The notes under the pieces were generated by a model. The model was not told the DNA's origin, did not search any database, and saw nothing but the letters and a program-made list of their open reading frames with translations. 64,000 nt of DNA from Gammaproteobacteria bacterium (GTDB lineage Bacteria > Pseudomonadota > Gammaproteobacteria > Xanthomonadales > SZUA-36), in contig JAJRYF010000055.1 in the NCBI GenBank assembly GCA_024275935.1, forward strand, positions 1 to 64,000, written 5' to 3'. Shown piece after piece: positions 11,838 through 20,644 of the stretch (position 1 is the stretch's first letter; every line of letters begins with the position of its first letter). A program made the position numbers and the translations under genes.

Positions 11838-14800
11838 TTAACATTTTATATTATTGGATAGGTCAATGAGAGAGATTTCTTCAAGGGTGAGCTCAAAGAG
11901 CTTATAAATATTTATGTCAAGTTGTGTTTCCAGTCTGTTGATTTGTTGGTTTAGCTGAGCTATTTTTTCTTTTTCGGTCTCGAAGTAGTCTTGCCAGTCG
12001 TTGCGTTCGGCTATGGGGATGGTGGTTTTGAAACTGGTTTTAATGGCTTTTTGCAGCTCGTTGAAATCAAGTAACCACCAGTTTTTTAGTTTGGTGTTGA
12101 GTTTTGCCTCAGTTTCTGGCGGGCAGAGGTCTGGTAGGCGGCGGCGGAAGTTGTTTTCTATTTTGTAGCGTTGTTCGGTGATGGCTTGGCATTTCTCGGC
12201 TATGCTGCCTATAACTGATATATGTTCTTTTGACGCGGGTGGTATTGGGAGTGTTTCAATATACTGTGCACGCAATTCATAGTACCCACCACGCACAAAT
12301 GGACATAATGCCTTGATAAGAAACCAGTATGTTTTGCTATTAAGTAGGCCTAAAATAAACCAATCATCAGTTGGGAGTATATAGCTCTTATCATTTGAGT
12401 ATGAGCAGCTCGTATTGCAGTGGAAAAGTGGTGCAGGGCAAAAATGTGCATACTGAATTTTAGGTTTTTCAAAGGAACTATAATACGCACAAGCTCGCAG
12501 CTCCCACCAAAACTCGCCTTTATCAGAGCGTTTACGGGCTTTCTCCGCAAAAGGTTCCAGCCACTCGGAAATAGCTCCATAGTTTCGTTGTAGCCACGGC
12601 CATGCTTCATCTTCAGTAAGGATATCTTCTGTGCCTTTGCCCATCATCTTGCGAGTGCTATGTTTTGGTATAGCGATAATCCATAAGCCCCGTGGTTGTG
12701 AATGCCATTTTTTTAAGTCTTTACCCTCTAAAAACGGCTTTAGCAAAGTGCTTGAGTGTGGATCAGCAGTAATAATCTTCTTGTATGTTTCACCATCAAT
12801 AACAAAGGCAGCATTAAGCCCCGTTTTAATACCATAAAGGGGTGAACCATAAGCCTCCTTGAGGCTTGGGTAACCCTGGCTTAGTTTTTCTCGTAACCGG
12901 GAGAGCTTTTCATCTTCAACTTGCCAACTCATTCCACTTAGCCTGGTTTGCTGCATCAGGCCATGCTGTTGGGAGAAATACTGTGATAAATTTAGCGGCA
13001 ATTGATCTTTTAATTGCAGGATTTCAATTAAACCCTCTGCTTTTTTGGGGCTGTTTTTCAGCACCACGATAGCCGGATAAGTGGTGACCCCTTCAAAAAT
13101 CTGCAGATCACCAAAATCAACAATTTTTTCTATACTGGTTTTTTCTGCTAAAAATCGGCGCAAAGCCTCACCTGACCCGGTTTTGAAGAAGGTGGAAGAG
13201 GATATATAACTCATCCGGCCTGCGGGTTTTAGTATTCTGTAACCCAGCTCAAAGAAATAGGCGTATAGATCGGCTACGCCGTGGTAAACCGCATAGTTTG
13301 CTTCTAGCCAGGGTTTAATCTCGCTGAATAGTTCCTGCCTTACATAAGGCGGGTTACCCAGCACGACATCAAACCCACCCTGTTTGAAAATATCCGGAAA
13401 TGCAGCTTTCCAGCAAAAGCTTTCTCCCGGCGCGGGTTGATCCAGCCCCAGGCTGTTGCCAGCAATCAGGTTGTGATCGAGGCTGGTTAGTGATTTTCCT
13501 CTTTCTGCGGTTTTTAGCCAGAGCGAGAGTTTGCTGATCTCGATGGATTCAGAATTAATATCCACGCCATACAGATTGTTGCTGAGAATTTCTTTATTGA
13601 GATCCAACATGGAATGCTGACCGGTGAGTTCTGCCAGCTTATCATTAGCACGCTGGTATTCAGCCTGTAGGTAGTCGAAGGCGGCCACCAAAAATGCGCC
13701 TGAGCCGCAAGCGGGATCGACTACTTTTATATTTTGCAGGGTTTTCTGCCAGGCATACCAGAAGCGAAGTTCGGTTTTAGAACCCTTTTTCCATTGAATA
13801 CTTTGGTCTTTTTTGAACTTGCCGTAGTCTACAAGAAGCTGCTCAAAGCGCTCATTAATATGGCTGCCTAGTGTGTGTTCTACGATAAAGGCAGTTATGT
13901 GGTCGGGGGTATATACAATGCCTTGGCGCTTGCGTTTACCGCTAACTGCGCGGGATTTTTGTACTGGCTCTGGCAGCTTACCTTGTTCAATTTGGCTGCT
14001 CAGGATTTCAAGGTCAGAAATACTTTGCTCAAAAATATGCCCAAGCACGGTAACAGAAACCTCAGAGTCGAAATCATACTTGGCAAGCTCGTTTACTGCA
14101 TGGCAAACATCATCGGCAACAGTTAAGTTATCAAGTAAGCTATCGGTTGCAAACAGGCCGCCGTTATAGGCAGGGATAGACAATGAGCTGTTGCCTTGGT
14201 CGATGGCACGAAACAGACCTTTGAAGTTCTTGTATATGGGCTGCGGGTTGTAAGGGTCGGCGTGTTCAAAAGCTTGTTGAATACTGAACTCTGGAATCAG
14301 TCCTTTATCTTCGGCGAAGGCGACAAAGAGGAAGCGATCCAATAGTTTTTGTGCGGGGGCAATCAGTTCGGTAGCACTGGTATTTGGGTTATCCCTTATA
14401 AGATGGGTTATGAGGTGTTCACGCAGATTTTTATAATCAGCATAAAGCTGTGTGGTTATTTCTTTATCTGCCAACAAACTTTGATTAAGCAATTGTTCGG
14501 TTTTACCACTGAGCAAATTGTCTGCGTGCAGTAATAGAATAAAACGGGCATATTTTTGTGGGTTGGTAAGCTCTGCGAGTTTAAAGGTTTCGTATACCAA
14601 GGAAGTTTCACTAACGGCATATAAACGCAGTTCAACATAATTTGAAACCAGCACCCATTTTGCGCCTTTAATATCGCGGGCGTATTCCCAAGCCTGCTGT
14701 ACCGGAGTTTTGTGCCTGCCGGGCATAATTGCATCAAGGTCTTTGGTTTTTGCACCTTTTAACTCAAATGGAGCAAGCAGTGTATCGCTAGCTTTATCAT

Positions 14801-15080
14801 CAGTGAAGTGCCCAAGTGCTAGATCAACCGCGCCTCTGGCAACGGGATATTCCCGTGAGATTGTCCATTTTTCAGAACTGCCAAAAGGAGTGTAGCCAAG
14901 CACCTGCGCCATAATGTGCTGAGTGAAGGGCGCGTGTATTGCAACTTCGCTTTGGTTTTGCAAGCTACCGCTTTCAATTTTCTCTTTCCAGCTCTGTAGT
15001 ATTGGAAGATGCTCGGCTGGTATATTTTGCGAGTGGGCATTCAGCGCTTTTATTATTACTTTTTCATGGAAGAGTGGCAT
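11838..15080 (-). CDS. type IIG restriction-modification enzyme (Eco57I-like)
   Basis: One 1080-residue protein carrying nuclease, methyltransferase and specificity regions. A PD-(D/E)xK-like nuclease site is seen as Asp86 in GAVDLALG and E106-L-K108 in FELKGAK. The adenine-methyltransferase motifs are VVDPACGSGAF (453-463) and GNPPYV (575-580). The C-terminal third looks like a TaqI-type target-recognition domain (ETLPIPPAS, then a coiled-coil tail). An AGGGGA ribosome-binding site precedes the ATG. No separate methylase or specificity gene is nearby, which fits a self-contained IIG enzyme. PglX-like BREX methylases are a less likely reading because no other BREX genes are present. Confidence 0.88.
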   Translation of the reverse strand: MPLFHEKVIIKALNAHSQNIPAEHLPILQSWKEKIESGSLQNQSEVAIHAPFTQHIMAQVLGYTPFGSSEKWTISREYPVARGAVDLALGHFTDDKASDTLLAPFELKGAKTKDLDAIMPGRHKTPVQQAWEYARDIKGAKWVLVSNYVELRLYAVSETSLVYETFKLAELTNPQKYARFILLLHADNLLSGKTEQLLNQSLLADKEITTQLYADYKNLREHLITHLIRDNPNTSATELIAPAQKLLDRFLFVAFAEDKGLIPEFSIQQAFEHADPYNPQPIYKNFKGLFRAIDQGNSSLSIPAYNGGLFATDSLLDNLTVADDVCHAVNELAKYDFDSEVSVTVLGHIFEQSISDLEILSSQIEQGKLPEPVQKSRAVSGKRKRQGIVYTPDHITAFIVEHTLGSHINERFEQLLVDYGKFKKDQSIQWKKGSKTELRFWYAWQKTLQNIKVVDPACGSGAFLVAAFDYLQAEYQRANDKLAELTGQHSMLDLNKEILSNNLYGVDINSESIEISKLSLWLKTAERGKSLTSLDHNLIAGNSLGLDQPAPGESFCWKAAFPDIFKQGGFDVVLGNPPYVRQELFSEIKPWLEANYAVYHGVADLYAYFFELGYRILKPAGRMSYISSSTFFKTGSGEALRRFLAEKTSIEKIVDFGDLQIFEGVTTYPAIVVLKNSPKKAEGLIEILQLKDQLPLNLSQYFSQQHGLMQQTRLSGMSWQVEDEKLSRLREKLSQGYPSLKEAYGSPLYGIKTGLNAAFVIDGETYKKIITADPHSSTLLKPFLEGKDLKKWHSQPRGLWIIAIPKHSTRKMMGKGTEDILTEDEAWPWLQRNYGAISEWLEPFAEKARKRSDKGEFWWELRACAYYSSFEKPKIQYAHFCPAPLFHCNTSCSYSNDKSYILPTDDWFILGLLNSKTYWFLIKALCPFVRGGYYELRAQYIETLPIPPASKEHISVIGSIAEKCQAITEQRYKIENNFRRRLPDLCPPETEAKLNTKLKNWWLLDFNELQKAIKTSFKTTIPIAERNDWQDYFETEKEKIAQLNQQINRLETQLDINIYKLFELTLEEISLIDLSNNIKC

Positions 15081-15143
15081 TGAGTCCCCTTTGGTAATCT
15101 ATTTTGGAATAGATAATTGCATATTACAAGATTTTTTGCTCAT

Positions 15144-15707
15144 TTAGATTAGGTTTATGAACTCCTTTAACCTATCTGCAGTAATTACCAGACCTTGTGC
15201 AGCTAGGGTTTCTAGGTATTCGTCTGCAGATTTAGCGGGGTTAGCTAATGCAGCTCTATGTTGTTTGGCTGCAGTAATAACATAACCCTGGTGTAAATCT
15301 AACTGGTGTTCGATAAATACATCCGGGTGCATGGGTTCCATACCAAACGTAGCTAATGTTTCACTTGGAAAATCTTTTAAATTAAAAGTGACTATTATTT
15401 GTGCGTGGCTGCGTATGGCTGCCGCAAGCACATGCCTATCATTGGGATCGGGAAGGCTTAGGCTATTTATGAGGTTTTCGTGACCTGTGATTAATGAATC
15501 TGGGATTGCTTCATTCATCAGCCTGCGAGTACGGATGAGCTGCTCTTCTAGTTCCGGTCGTTTTACTAACAAGTTTCGTGTCCATTCATCATGGATTTGA
15601 TTAGACCACTTCGCCGCGAACAGACCGGTTGTGGCGAGGCGCATGAGAAAGTCCCTAAGCGGTGCCGGGTAGAGGACACAAGCATCGAAGAGAACAATAA
15701 AACGCAT
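15144..15707 (-). CDS. PIN-domain toxin (VapC-like)
   Basis: A 187-residue putative ribonuclease toxin. The PIN fold is suggested by the N-terminal acidic motif VLFDACVL (Asp8), a central LPDPNDRHVLAAA motif and IIVTFNLKDFP, which together supply the acidic metal-binding residues. Its ATG overlaps the stop of the antitoxin gene (TAATG), a tight toxin-antitoxin arrangement. It is longer than classic VapC (about 130 residues), with an extra C-terminal helical region. The RNA target is unknown. Confidence 0.85.
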   Translation of the reverse strand: MRFIVLFDACVLYPAPLRDFLMRLATTGLFAAKWSNQIHDEWTRNLLVKRPELEEQLIRTRRLMNEAIPDSLITGHENLINSLSLPDPNDRHVLAAAIRSHAQIIVTFNLKDFPSETLATFGMEPMHPDVFIEHQLDLHQGYVITAAKQHRAALANPAKSADEYLETLAAQGLVITADRLKEFINLI

Positions 15708-16159
15708 TAATAGCCCATATTATGCTCTTGAGCTTGTGCTGTCAGTTCGTCGAGCTTGTTATGGCTTTCCTGGTCGCGCGTTTGTTTATAGTCAATGATT
15801 TCTTGATAGCGCACCCGCCTATGAGTGCCGATTTTAGTAAATGGTATTTCGCCATCTTCCAGCAGCTTAACCAGGTGAGGACGAGATACATTCAGTATGT
15901 TGGCTGCTTGCTGAGTCGTTAGCTCTGCCTGTGTTGGCACAATGGTAACGGCGTTACCCTTAGCCATTTCAGCAAGCAAATCTCTCAATAAGTAAATGGC
16001 CTGTCTTGGCAGTATAAGATCCATGTCATCCAGGTGTATTCTGGCGCGCTGAGAGTCAGGCGAATTTGCGAGCAAACGGCTAAGTTCAGTAGCACTTGCG
16101 TGTGCCAGGAGTGCATCTTCCGTATCAGGTAATTTAGGCGGCTGGTTTGCGACATTCAT
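15707..16159 (-). CDS. HTH (excisionase-type) antitoxin partner of PIN toxin
   Basis: 150 residues. The C-terminal half has a MerR/excisionase-like helix-turn-helix: TTQQAANILNVSRPHLVKLL followed by a wing with THRRVRY. It probably binds DNA and neutralises the downstream PIN toxin. The start is ATG 16159, eight bases after a GGAG ribosome-binding site. A GTG three codons upstream overlaps that site and is less likely. A 15-bp palindrome about 40 bases upstream could be its operator. Confidence 0.82.
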   Translation of the reverse strand: MNVANQPPKLPDTEDALLAHASATELSRLLANSPDSQRARIHLDDMDLILPRQAIYLLRDLLAEMAKGNAVTIVPTQAELTTQQAANILNVSRPHLVKLLEDGEIPFTKIGTHRRVRYQEIIDYKQTRDQESHNKLDELTAQAQEHNMGY

Positions 16160-16197
16160 AGTGGCCACTCCATTGGATGGTTTGTTTCAGGTTCTAT

Positions 16198-16212
16198 TTT
16201 ATTCGAAATAAA
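16198..16212. promoter_or_regulatory. palindromic candidate operator of the HTH/PIN pair
   Basis: TTTATT-CGA-AATAAA is a perfect inverted repeat with a 3-base centre. It sits 39-53 bases upstream of the antitoxin start, in the region where the promoter should be. Autoregulation by the HTH antitoxin is the usual mechanism. Binding here is inferred. Confidence 0.4.
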
Positions 16213-16321
16213 CGAAAACCACAATAGATGCGTTGTTTAGTGTTAGTAGCAGATAACTTGCCGCAAATACAGAGTGGAGCAGAGCAAAGCGGCGTATTTA
16301 CGGTCAATGTTGATACGATTG

Positions 16322-16546
16322 TTAGGGCTTTTGATGCCATGAAATATCAACTTTACGATGCTGTGAGATACAGTCGCGTAAGTATAAATTTATCAGGCTT
16401 TGATATGGGACTCCGGAATCTTCAGCCATGTCTTTAAAATAATTGATTACATCCTCTCCAAGCCGCATTGTTACAGGCTTTTTGAGCTTTGAGGCATAGG
16501 GGTTCTTGCGTGATCTCATTTTAGATAAATCATATTCTTTTTCCAT
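16322..16546 (-). CDS. brnA: BrnA antitoxin
   Basis: 74 residues, a ribbon-helix-helix DNA-binding antitoxin that binds BrnT and represses the operon. The RHH region is KKPVTMRLGEDVINYFKDMA (about residues 22-41), followed by GVPYQSLINLYLRD. Its ATG overlaps the brnT stop as TAATG. Size and gene order (toxin first) match the BrnTA family. Confidence 0.88.
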   Translation of the reverse strand: MEKEYDLSKMRSRKNPYASKLKKPVTMRLGEDVINYFKDMAEDSGVPYQSLINLYLRDCISQHRKVDISWHQKP

Positions 16547-16830
16547 TATGTTTCACCTTTATAGAGCTTGCGCTCTTTTGCTGTTGCTTTACGTGCTGAT
16601 ATGATTCTAATGAGATTGCCAGCTTGTTTTTCACAGTGGCTAATAAGCAAAATTTTTGATTGATTACTCAGGCCTAAAATAAGAAATCTATCTTCTTGTT
16701 CTGAATTTTCATCATCAAAAAATTGGATGGCAAAGTCATCGTAAAATACAGACTGTGCTTCTTCGAAGGATATGCCGTGCTTCCTTTTGTTTGATGTTGC
16801 TTTTGCTGGGTCCCATTCGAACTCAATCAT
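16546..16830 (-). CDS. brnT: BrnT ribonuclease toxin
   Basis: 94 residues of the BrnT (DUF497) family, a RelE-fold ribonuclease toxin that inhibits translation. The family pattern FEWDPAKATSNKRKHGISF starts at residue 4. It continues with EDRFLILGLS and the C-terminal RIISARKATAKERKLY, which carries the conserved Arg. The start ATG follows the -10 box by only six bases, so the mRNA may be leaderless. Confidence 0.9.
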   Translation of the reverse strand: MIEFEWDPAKATSNKRKHGISFEEAQSVFYDDFAIQFFDDENSEQEDRFLILGLSNQSKILLISHCEKQAGNLIRIISARKATAKERKLYKGET

Positions 16831-16864
16831 AAATACATTGTATTTACATTCGAAGGAATGTCAA
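16831..16864 (-). promoter_or_regulatory. brnTA promoter with two palindromic operators
   Basis: On the minus strand TTGACA (16859-16864) and TACAAT (16837-16842) are separated by 16 bases. Two perfect inverted repeats overlay it: ACATTC-N4-GAATGT (16846-16861), between and overlapping the -35, and AAATACA-N-TGTATTT (16831-16845), covering the -10 up to the start codon. Such sites fit repression by BrnA, a ribbon-helix-helix protein known to autoregulate its operon. Confidence 0.7.
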
Positions 16865-16934
16865 GTTTCTTTTCTAGAGTTGTTTAGCATGTGTGAGAGA
16901 TAACTTTTTATATGGTTGAGGCTCGCTGGATAGC

Positions 16935-17810
16935 TTATTTAATATGTTCTAAAATTCCTTCAAACTCATCACTGGAATTATATTGAATAATTAATTTACC
17001 ACGACCATTAGCCTGGTGCTGAATTTGCACTCTGGCACCGAGTTGCTCGGTGAGCTTGTCTTGTAAGCGCTGGATATCCGCACTAACTCTACGGGCAGGT
17101 GGCTTTGCCGGCGTACCAGTTAGCAGGCGCCTTACCAATTGCTCGGTTTGGCGGACATTTAAGCCTTTGTTGATAACTGTCTTGGCAGCGGCCAATTGTT
17201 GATTCAGCGGCAGTGCCAGCATAGCTCGAGCGTGACCCATATCCAGCTGCTTCTTATCAACTAACTGTTTAACTTCAGCCACCAAATCCAACAAACGCAG
17301 TAAGTTACTAACTGCAGGGCGGGTCCTGCCAACTGCATCTGCTGCCTGCTGGTGGGTGAGGCCAAACTCATCCAGCAGTCGTCGTAGGGCTGTAGCCTCT
17401 TCCAGTGGGTTCAGGTCTTCACGCTGAATATTCTCTATCAACGCCATGGCGATGGTGTCTTCATCGGCCACTTCACGAATTACTGCCGGAATGGTGTCAA
17501 TCTGCGCCAGCTGGCAGGCACGCCAGCGCCTTTCGCCTGCAATAATCTCATATTTGCCAGCACTAAGCGGGCGCACCACTATTGGTTGCACCACCCCTTG
17601 GGCGGTAATCGAATCAGCCAATTCCTGCAGTCGGTCCTGATCCATTATTGAGCGCGGCTGATAGCGGCCCGGTTGCAGCAAGTCTAAAGACAAGTCCTTG
17701 AGTTGGTCTTTGCTGCTGGTGCTGCTATTGGTCAGGCCTCCGCCAATCAGCGCATCCAGGCCTCGTCCCAGCGCCCGCTTGTGGGCTTTCTTGCTAGCTT
17801 TCTTAGACAT
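16935..17810 (-). CDS. parB: chromosome partitioning protein ParB
   Basis: 291-residue CTP-dependent DNA clamp that binds parS and spreads along DNA. It starts with a basic region and GRGLDALIGG, then the ParB/Srx domain with GERRWRACQLA (the conserved GERRxRA box). A helix-turn-helix follows (THQQAADAVGRTRPAVSNLL). The C-terminal dimerisation domain ends with GRGKLIIQY. It follows parA by 12 bases with an AAGGA ribosome-binding site. No full parS site was seen in the window. Confidence 0.96.
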   Translation of the reverse strand: MSKKASKKAHKRALGRGLDALIGGGLTNSSTSSKDQLKDLSLDLLQPGRYQPRSIMDQDRLQELADSITAQGVVQPIVVRPLSAGKYEIIAGERRWRACQLAQIDTIPAVIREVADEDTIAMALIENIQREDLNPLEEATALRRLLDEFGLTHQQAADAVGRTRPAVSNLLRLLDLVAEVKQLVDKKQLDMGHARAMLALPLNQQLAAAKTVINKGLNVRQTEQLVRRLLTGTPAKPPARRVSADIQRLQDKLTEQLGARVQIQHQANGRGKLIIQYNSSDEFEGILEHIK

Positions 17811-17822
17811 ATATATTCCTTA

Positions 17823-18593
17823 TTACCGTTTTCCGGCACGGCGAATCATCTCGCCTGCCAGACCAAGATACGCAATTGCGCCTTGCGACTTAGGGTCATA
17901 TTTAACCACCGACAGACCATGGCTTGGGGCCTCGGCAACGCGCACATTGCGCGGCACTATGGTACGGTAAACCCGCTCACCAAAATGCTCAATCAATTGC
18001 CTGGATACCTCGTTAGATAAGTTATTTCTGCCATCAAACATAGTTCGCAACAGGCCTTCAATCTGCAAGTTAGGGTTAATTCTCCCCCGCACCTGTTCAA
18101 TAGTCTTGATTAAAGCGGCCAAACCCTCAAGCGCGTAATATTCGCACTGCATAGGAATCAACACCCCGTCAGCTGCGGTTAACGCATTCAGAGTGAGTAA
18201 ATTCAAAGACGGCGGGCAGTCTATAATAATATATGCATACTCGCCGCTAACTGCGCTTAAAGCCACGCTCAGAACCATCTCCCGATCAGCAACCTCCATT
18301 AAACCGACTTCTGCGGCTACCAGATCATTAGTTGTTGGCAGTAGGCTGTAACCTGTCTTTTCCAGGGTTATAATTGCGGCATCAATACGGCACTCTTGCA
18401 GCAGCACCTCCAGCGAAGTCCACTCCAACTCCTGAGGATTGATACCACTACCGACAGTAGCATTGCCCTGTGGATCCAAATCCACCAACAAAACTCGCTT
18501 CTTCATTTCTCCCAAAGCTGCCGCCAGATTAACCGCCGTGGTAGTTTTACCTACCCCGCCTTTCTGATTAGCTACTGCGATTATTCTTGCCAT
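17823..18593 (-). CDS. parA: chromosome partitioning ATPase ParA (Soj)
   Basis: 256-residue deviant-Walker ATPase that drives segregation of ParB-bound origins on the nucleoid. The deviant Walker A KGGVGKTT is at residues 11-18. LLVDLDPQGNA and IIDCPPSL are the further nucleotide-binding motifs. The conserved VPRNVRVAEAPSHG segment near the C-terminus is present. It begins 17 bases after rsmG, in the ancestral rsmG-parA-parB order. Confidence 0.96.
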   Translation of the reverse strand: MARIIAVANQKGGVGKTTTAVNLAAALGEMKKRVLLVDLDPQGNATVGSGINPQELEWTSLEVLLQECRIDAAIITLEKTGYSLLPTTNDLVAAEVGLMEVADREMVLSVALSAVSGEYAYIIIDCPPSLNLLTLNALTAADGVLIPMQCEYYALEGLAALIKTIEQVRGRINPNLQIEGLLRTMFDGRNNLSNEVSRQLIEHFGERVYRTIVPRNVRVAEAPSHGLSVVKYDPKSQGAIAYLGLAGEMIRRAGKR

Positions 18594-18610
18594 GATGGAC
18601 CCTTACAAAT

Positions 18611-19231
18611 TTATTTTCTGGTGATAACCAGCAGGTGTCGCTCTGCTGCTACCCCGGGAATATTTAACTTCACGCTCTCTTGCAGCTTAAAAGCCTCTGG
18701 TATCTCAGCTAACTCGGCCTCAGGCCAGCGTCCTTTTGCCGCCAGCATACGCGTATCAGCTGCAAACAGGTGGCCGGTTTGCTCCAGCAGTAGTGGCAAT
18801 GCTGCCACCGCGCGAGCGGTAATCATCGCTGGCCGTGACTCGCTTTGCCAGTCTTCAGCACGAGCCTCAACTACCTTGATATTTTCCAGACCAAGCTCGC
18901 GCCGTACCTGGCGTAAAAACCGGCACCGTTTGCCTAAAGAATCCAACAGCGTAACCTGTAACTCCGGTCTGGCAATAGCCAATGGCACCCCTGGAAGGCC
19001 GGCACCACTACCAACATCCAGTAGCGACTCCCCAGCCAGCCAGGGCAATAATGCCAAAGAATCCAGCAAATGCCGACTTATCATTTGGTCGGGCTCACGC
19101 ACCGCGGTTAAATTATAGGTTTTATTCCAGCGAGCCATTAACTCAACATAAACCAGCAGTTTATCAATAGCAGCTGGCTCCAGGCTTATATCCAGCGCCT
19201 GAAGGCCCTTTGTCAGCTTGGTTCTGAGCAT
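18611..19231 (-). CDS. rsmG: 16S rRNA (guanine-527-N7) methyltransferase
   Basis: 206-residue SAM-dependent methyltransferase (GidB) that modifies G527 of 16S rRNA. It shows the family N-terminal YNLTAVREPDQMISRHLLDS segment and the SAM-binding DVGSGAGLPGVPLAI. ITARAVAALP follows. Length matches homologues. It is one base downstream of the previous stop, so it is probably translationally coupled. mnmG, its common neighbour, is not adjacent here. Confidence 0.95.
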   Translation of the reverse strand: MLRTKLTKGLQALDISLEPAAIDKLLVYVELMARWNKTYNLTAVREPDQMISRHLLDSLALLPWLAGESLLDVGSGAGLPGVPLAIARPELQVTLLDSLGKRCRFLRQVRRELGLENIKVVEARAEDWQSESRPAMITARAVAALPLLLEQTGHLFAADTRMLAAKGRWPEAELAEIPEAFKLQESVKLNIPGVAAERHLLVITRK

Positions 19232-19232
19232 G

Positions 19233-19865
19233 TTACTTGATTTGTATTAAACCCGTATGTTTGAGCTTCTTGGTCAGCAAGTCAATAAATTCCTTGTTGG
19301 TATTGCGGTACTCAGGATCAGTGGTTTCGGTGAACATTAACCAAACCGGCTTACGCAAGGAAAAATCAACCAACCGGGTCTCCAGGTAAAATTGCTGCTG
19401 GGTAGCGGTGTAGTCATAAGCCCCGCTACTGATGGTGTAGACATCCGCATACGGGTGTATCCAGTTGCTACTAACATCCAGCCCCCATGCAGGCCGCACA
19501 TATTTTTGCATTTCTTTGCCACCACCAACGGAAGTTACATATATTGTGAGTACGGCATCTATGCCTTCATTACCAAACGCTGTTATTACCTTTTCCAGAT
19601 CAAGCTTTCTGCCAGATAAATTCGGCAGAATATAGCTGGGGAAGGTATTTAGCCCCTGGGTCCGCAGATGCCTGGCTATTGCAGTTTCAAACCCCTGGCG
19701 GCGCATGGAAACCGAGGCAGCAACATAAACTGCGATTTTGTCGAATTTCTTCAGCCCATCAATATCCGGATCAATCCATTCCTCTTTCAACTTGACCTTA
19801 GCAAAGGCAACTCCGGTGATCAGCAACAAGCTCAAAACTATGCTGGCAGTGCGTAATATTTTCAT
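19233..19865 (-). CDS. secreted hypothetical protein
   Basis: 210 residues. An N-terminal signal peptide (MKILRTASIVLSLLLITGVAFA, residues 1-22) ends at a plausible AxA site. The mature part is of mixed alpha/beta character, without a motif I recognise. It mentions no lipobox or transmembrane helix. The start is ATG 19865, with GGAG eight bases upstream. It is the first gene of a probable operon with rsmG, parA and parB, one base before rsmG. I cannot assign a function. Confidence 0.7.
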   Translation of the reverse strand: MKILRTASIVLSLLLITGVAFAKVKLKEEWIDPDIDGLKKFDKIAVYVAASVSMRRQGFETAIARHLRTQGLNTFPSYILPNLSGRKLDLEKVITAFGNEGIDAVLTIYVTSVGGGKEMQKYVRPAWGLDVSSNWIHPYADVYTISSGAYDYTATQQQFYLETRLVDFSLRKPVWLMFTETTDPEYRNTNKEFIDLLTKKLKHTGLIQIK

Positions 19866-20039
19866 TCTTTCTCCAAAATCCAGCATCCAGGCTGGCGTAG
19901 ATATAGTCAATGTTACTATTTTAGCCTGAATTGATTGTCTACATAGCCTCTATCTGGGAATTAGGGCTGAAGGGGTAGTCGGTACAATATCGCCCTAAGT
20001 GTTAGCTCGGCAAAAACCCCTACCTGCCCACCATCCTGA

Positions 20040-20549
20040 CTAAATTAAACGGGGTTGTTCTAAGCGCAGCAATTTACTTTTGGTTGGCAGCCCGCCTGCG
20101 TAGCCAACCAGTTTGCCATTACTGCCAATGATGCGATGGCAAGGAATCATAATGCCGATGGCATTCGCACCATTGGCACTGGCTACGGCGCGAACAGCGC
20201 TGGGGTTGCCTATGGATTCGGCCAATTCAAGATAGCTGGCGGTTTCACCGTAAGGAATTTCTAGCAGAGCTTGCCAGACTGACTTTTGAAACTCTGAGCC
20301 TATCGTTAGCAGTGGAATAGAAAAAGTTTTGCGCTCGCCACTGAAATACTCTTCCAGCTGGTTGCGAGTAGCTGCTAAAACTTCATTATCTTGCTCGATA
20401 TATTTAGCCTTCAGGCCTGCCTGCAGGCGTTTATCTATAGCGGTTCGCATTTTTCTATAGCGAAAATCGAGTAGGCACAATTGTTGGTCAAAAGAGCCAA
20501 GAATAAACTCACCAAATTTGGTTTTGAAAGTCTGTGTTTGTATATGCAT
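20040..20549 (-). CDS. ogt: methylated-DNA--protein-cysteine methyltransferase
   Basis: 169-residue suicide repair protein that removes alkyl groups from O6-guanine in DNA. The acceptor cysteine lies in IPCHRIIGSNGKLVGYAGG (PCHR near residue 137). The DNA-binding helix segment FQKSVWQALLEIPYGET precedes it. Length is that of the short Ogt/YbaZ-plus-N-domain form without an Ada regulatory part. It stands alone on the minus strand. Confidence 0.95.
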   Translation of the reverse strand: MHIQTQTFKTKFGEFILGSFDQQLCLLDFRYRKMRTAIDKRLQAGLKAKYIEQDNEVLAATRNQLEEYFSGERKTFSIPLLTIGSEFQKSVWQALLEIPYGETASYLELAESIGNPSAVRAVASANGANAIGIMIPCHRIIGSNGKLVGYAGGLPTKSKLLRLEQPRLI

Positions 20550-20644
20550 TTTTACGAAAATGATGTTTTTAGAATGACTCTAACTATACCATGATGGTAT
20601 TTCAGGTAATGTAGCGCGATAAAAAACTCGGTTGTAAAGCCACA

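Noticed and set aside
11838-15080. PglX-type methylase of a BREX system
   Set aside because: No brxA, brxB, brxC, pglZ or brxL is nearby, and the protein has its own nuclease motif, fitting type IIG.
16240-16330. Integron attC-like site near the brnA stop
   Set aside because: A GTTAGGG end and an imperfect hairpin (CCGCAAATAC with GTATTTACGG) are seen, but the R and L boxes do not fit the consensus.
16549-16564. Possible parS site (TGTTTCAC at the end of brnT)
   Set aside because: Only the left half of the TGTTTCAC-GTGAAACA palindrome is present; the right half does not match.
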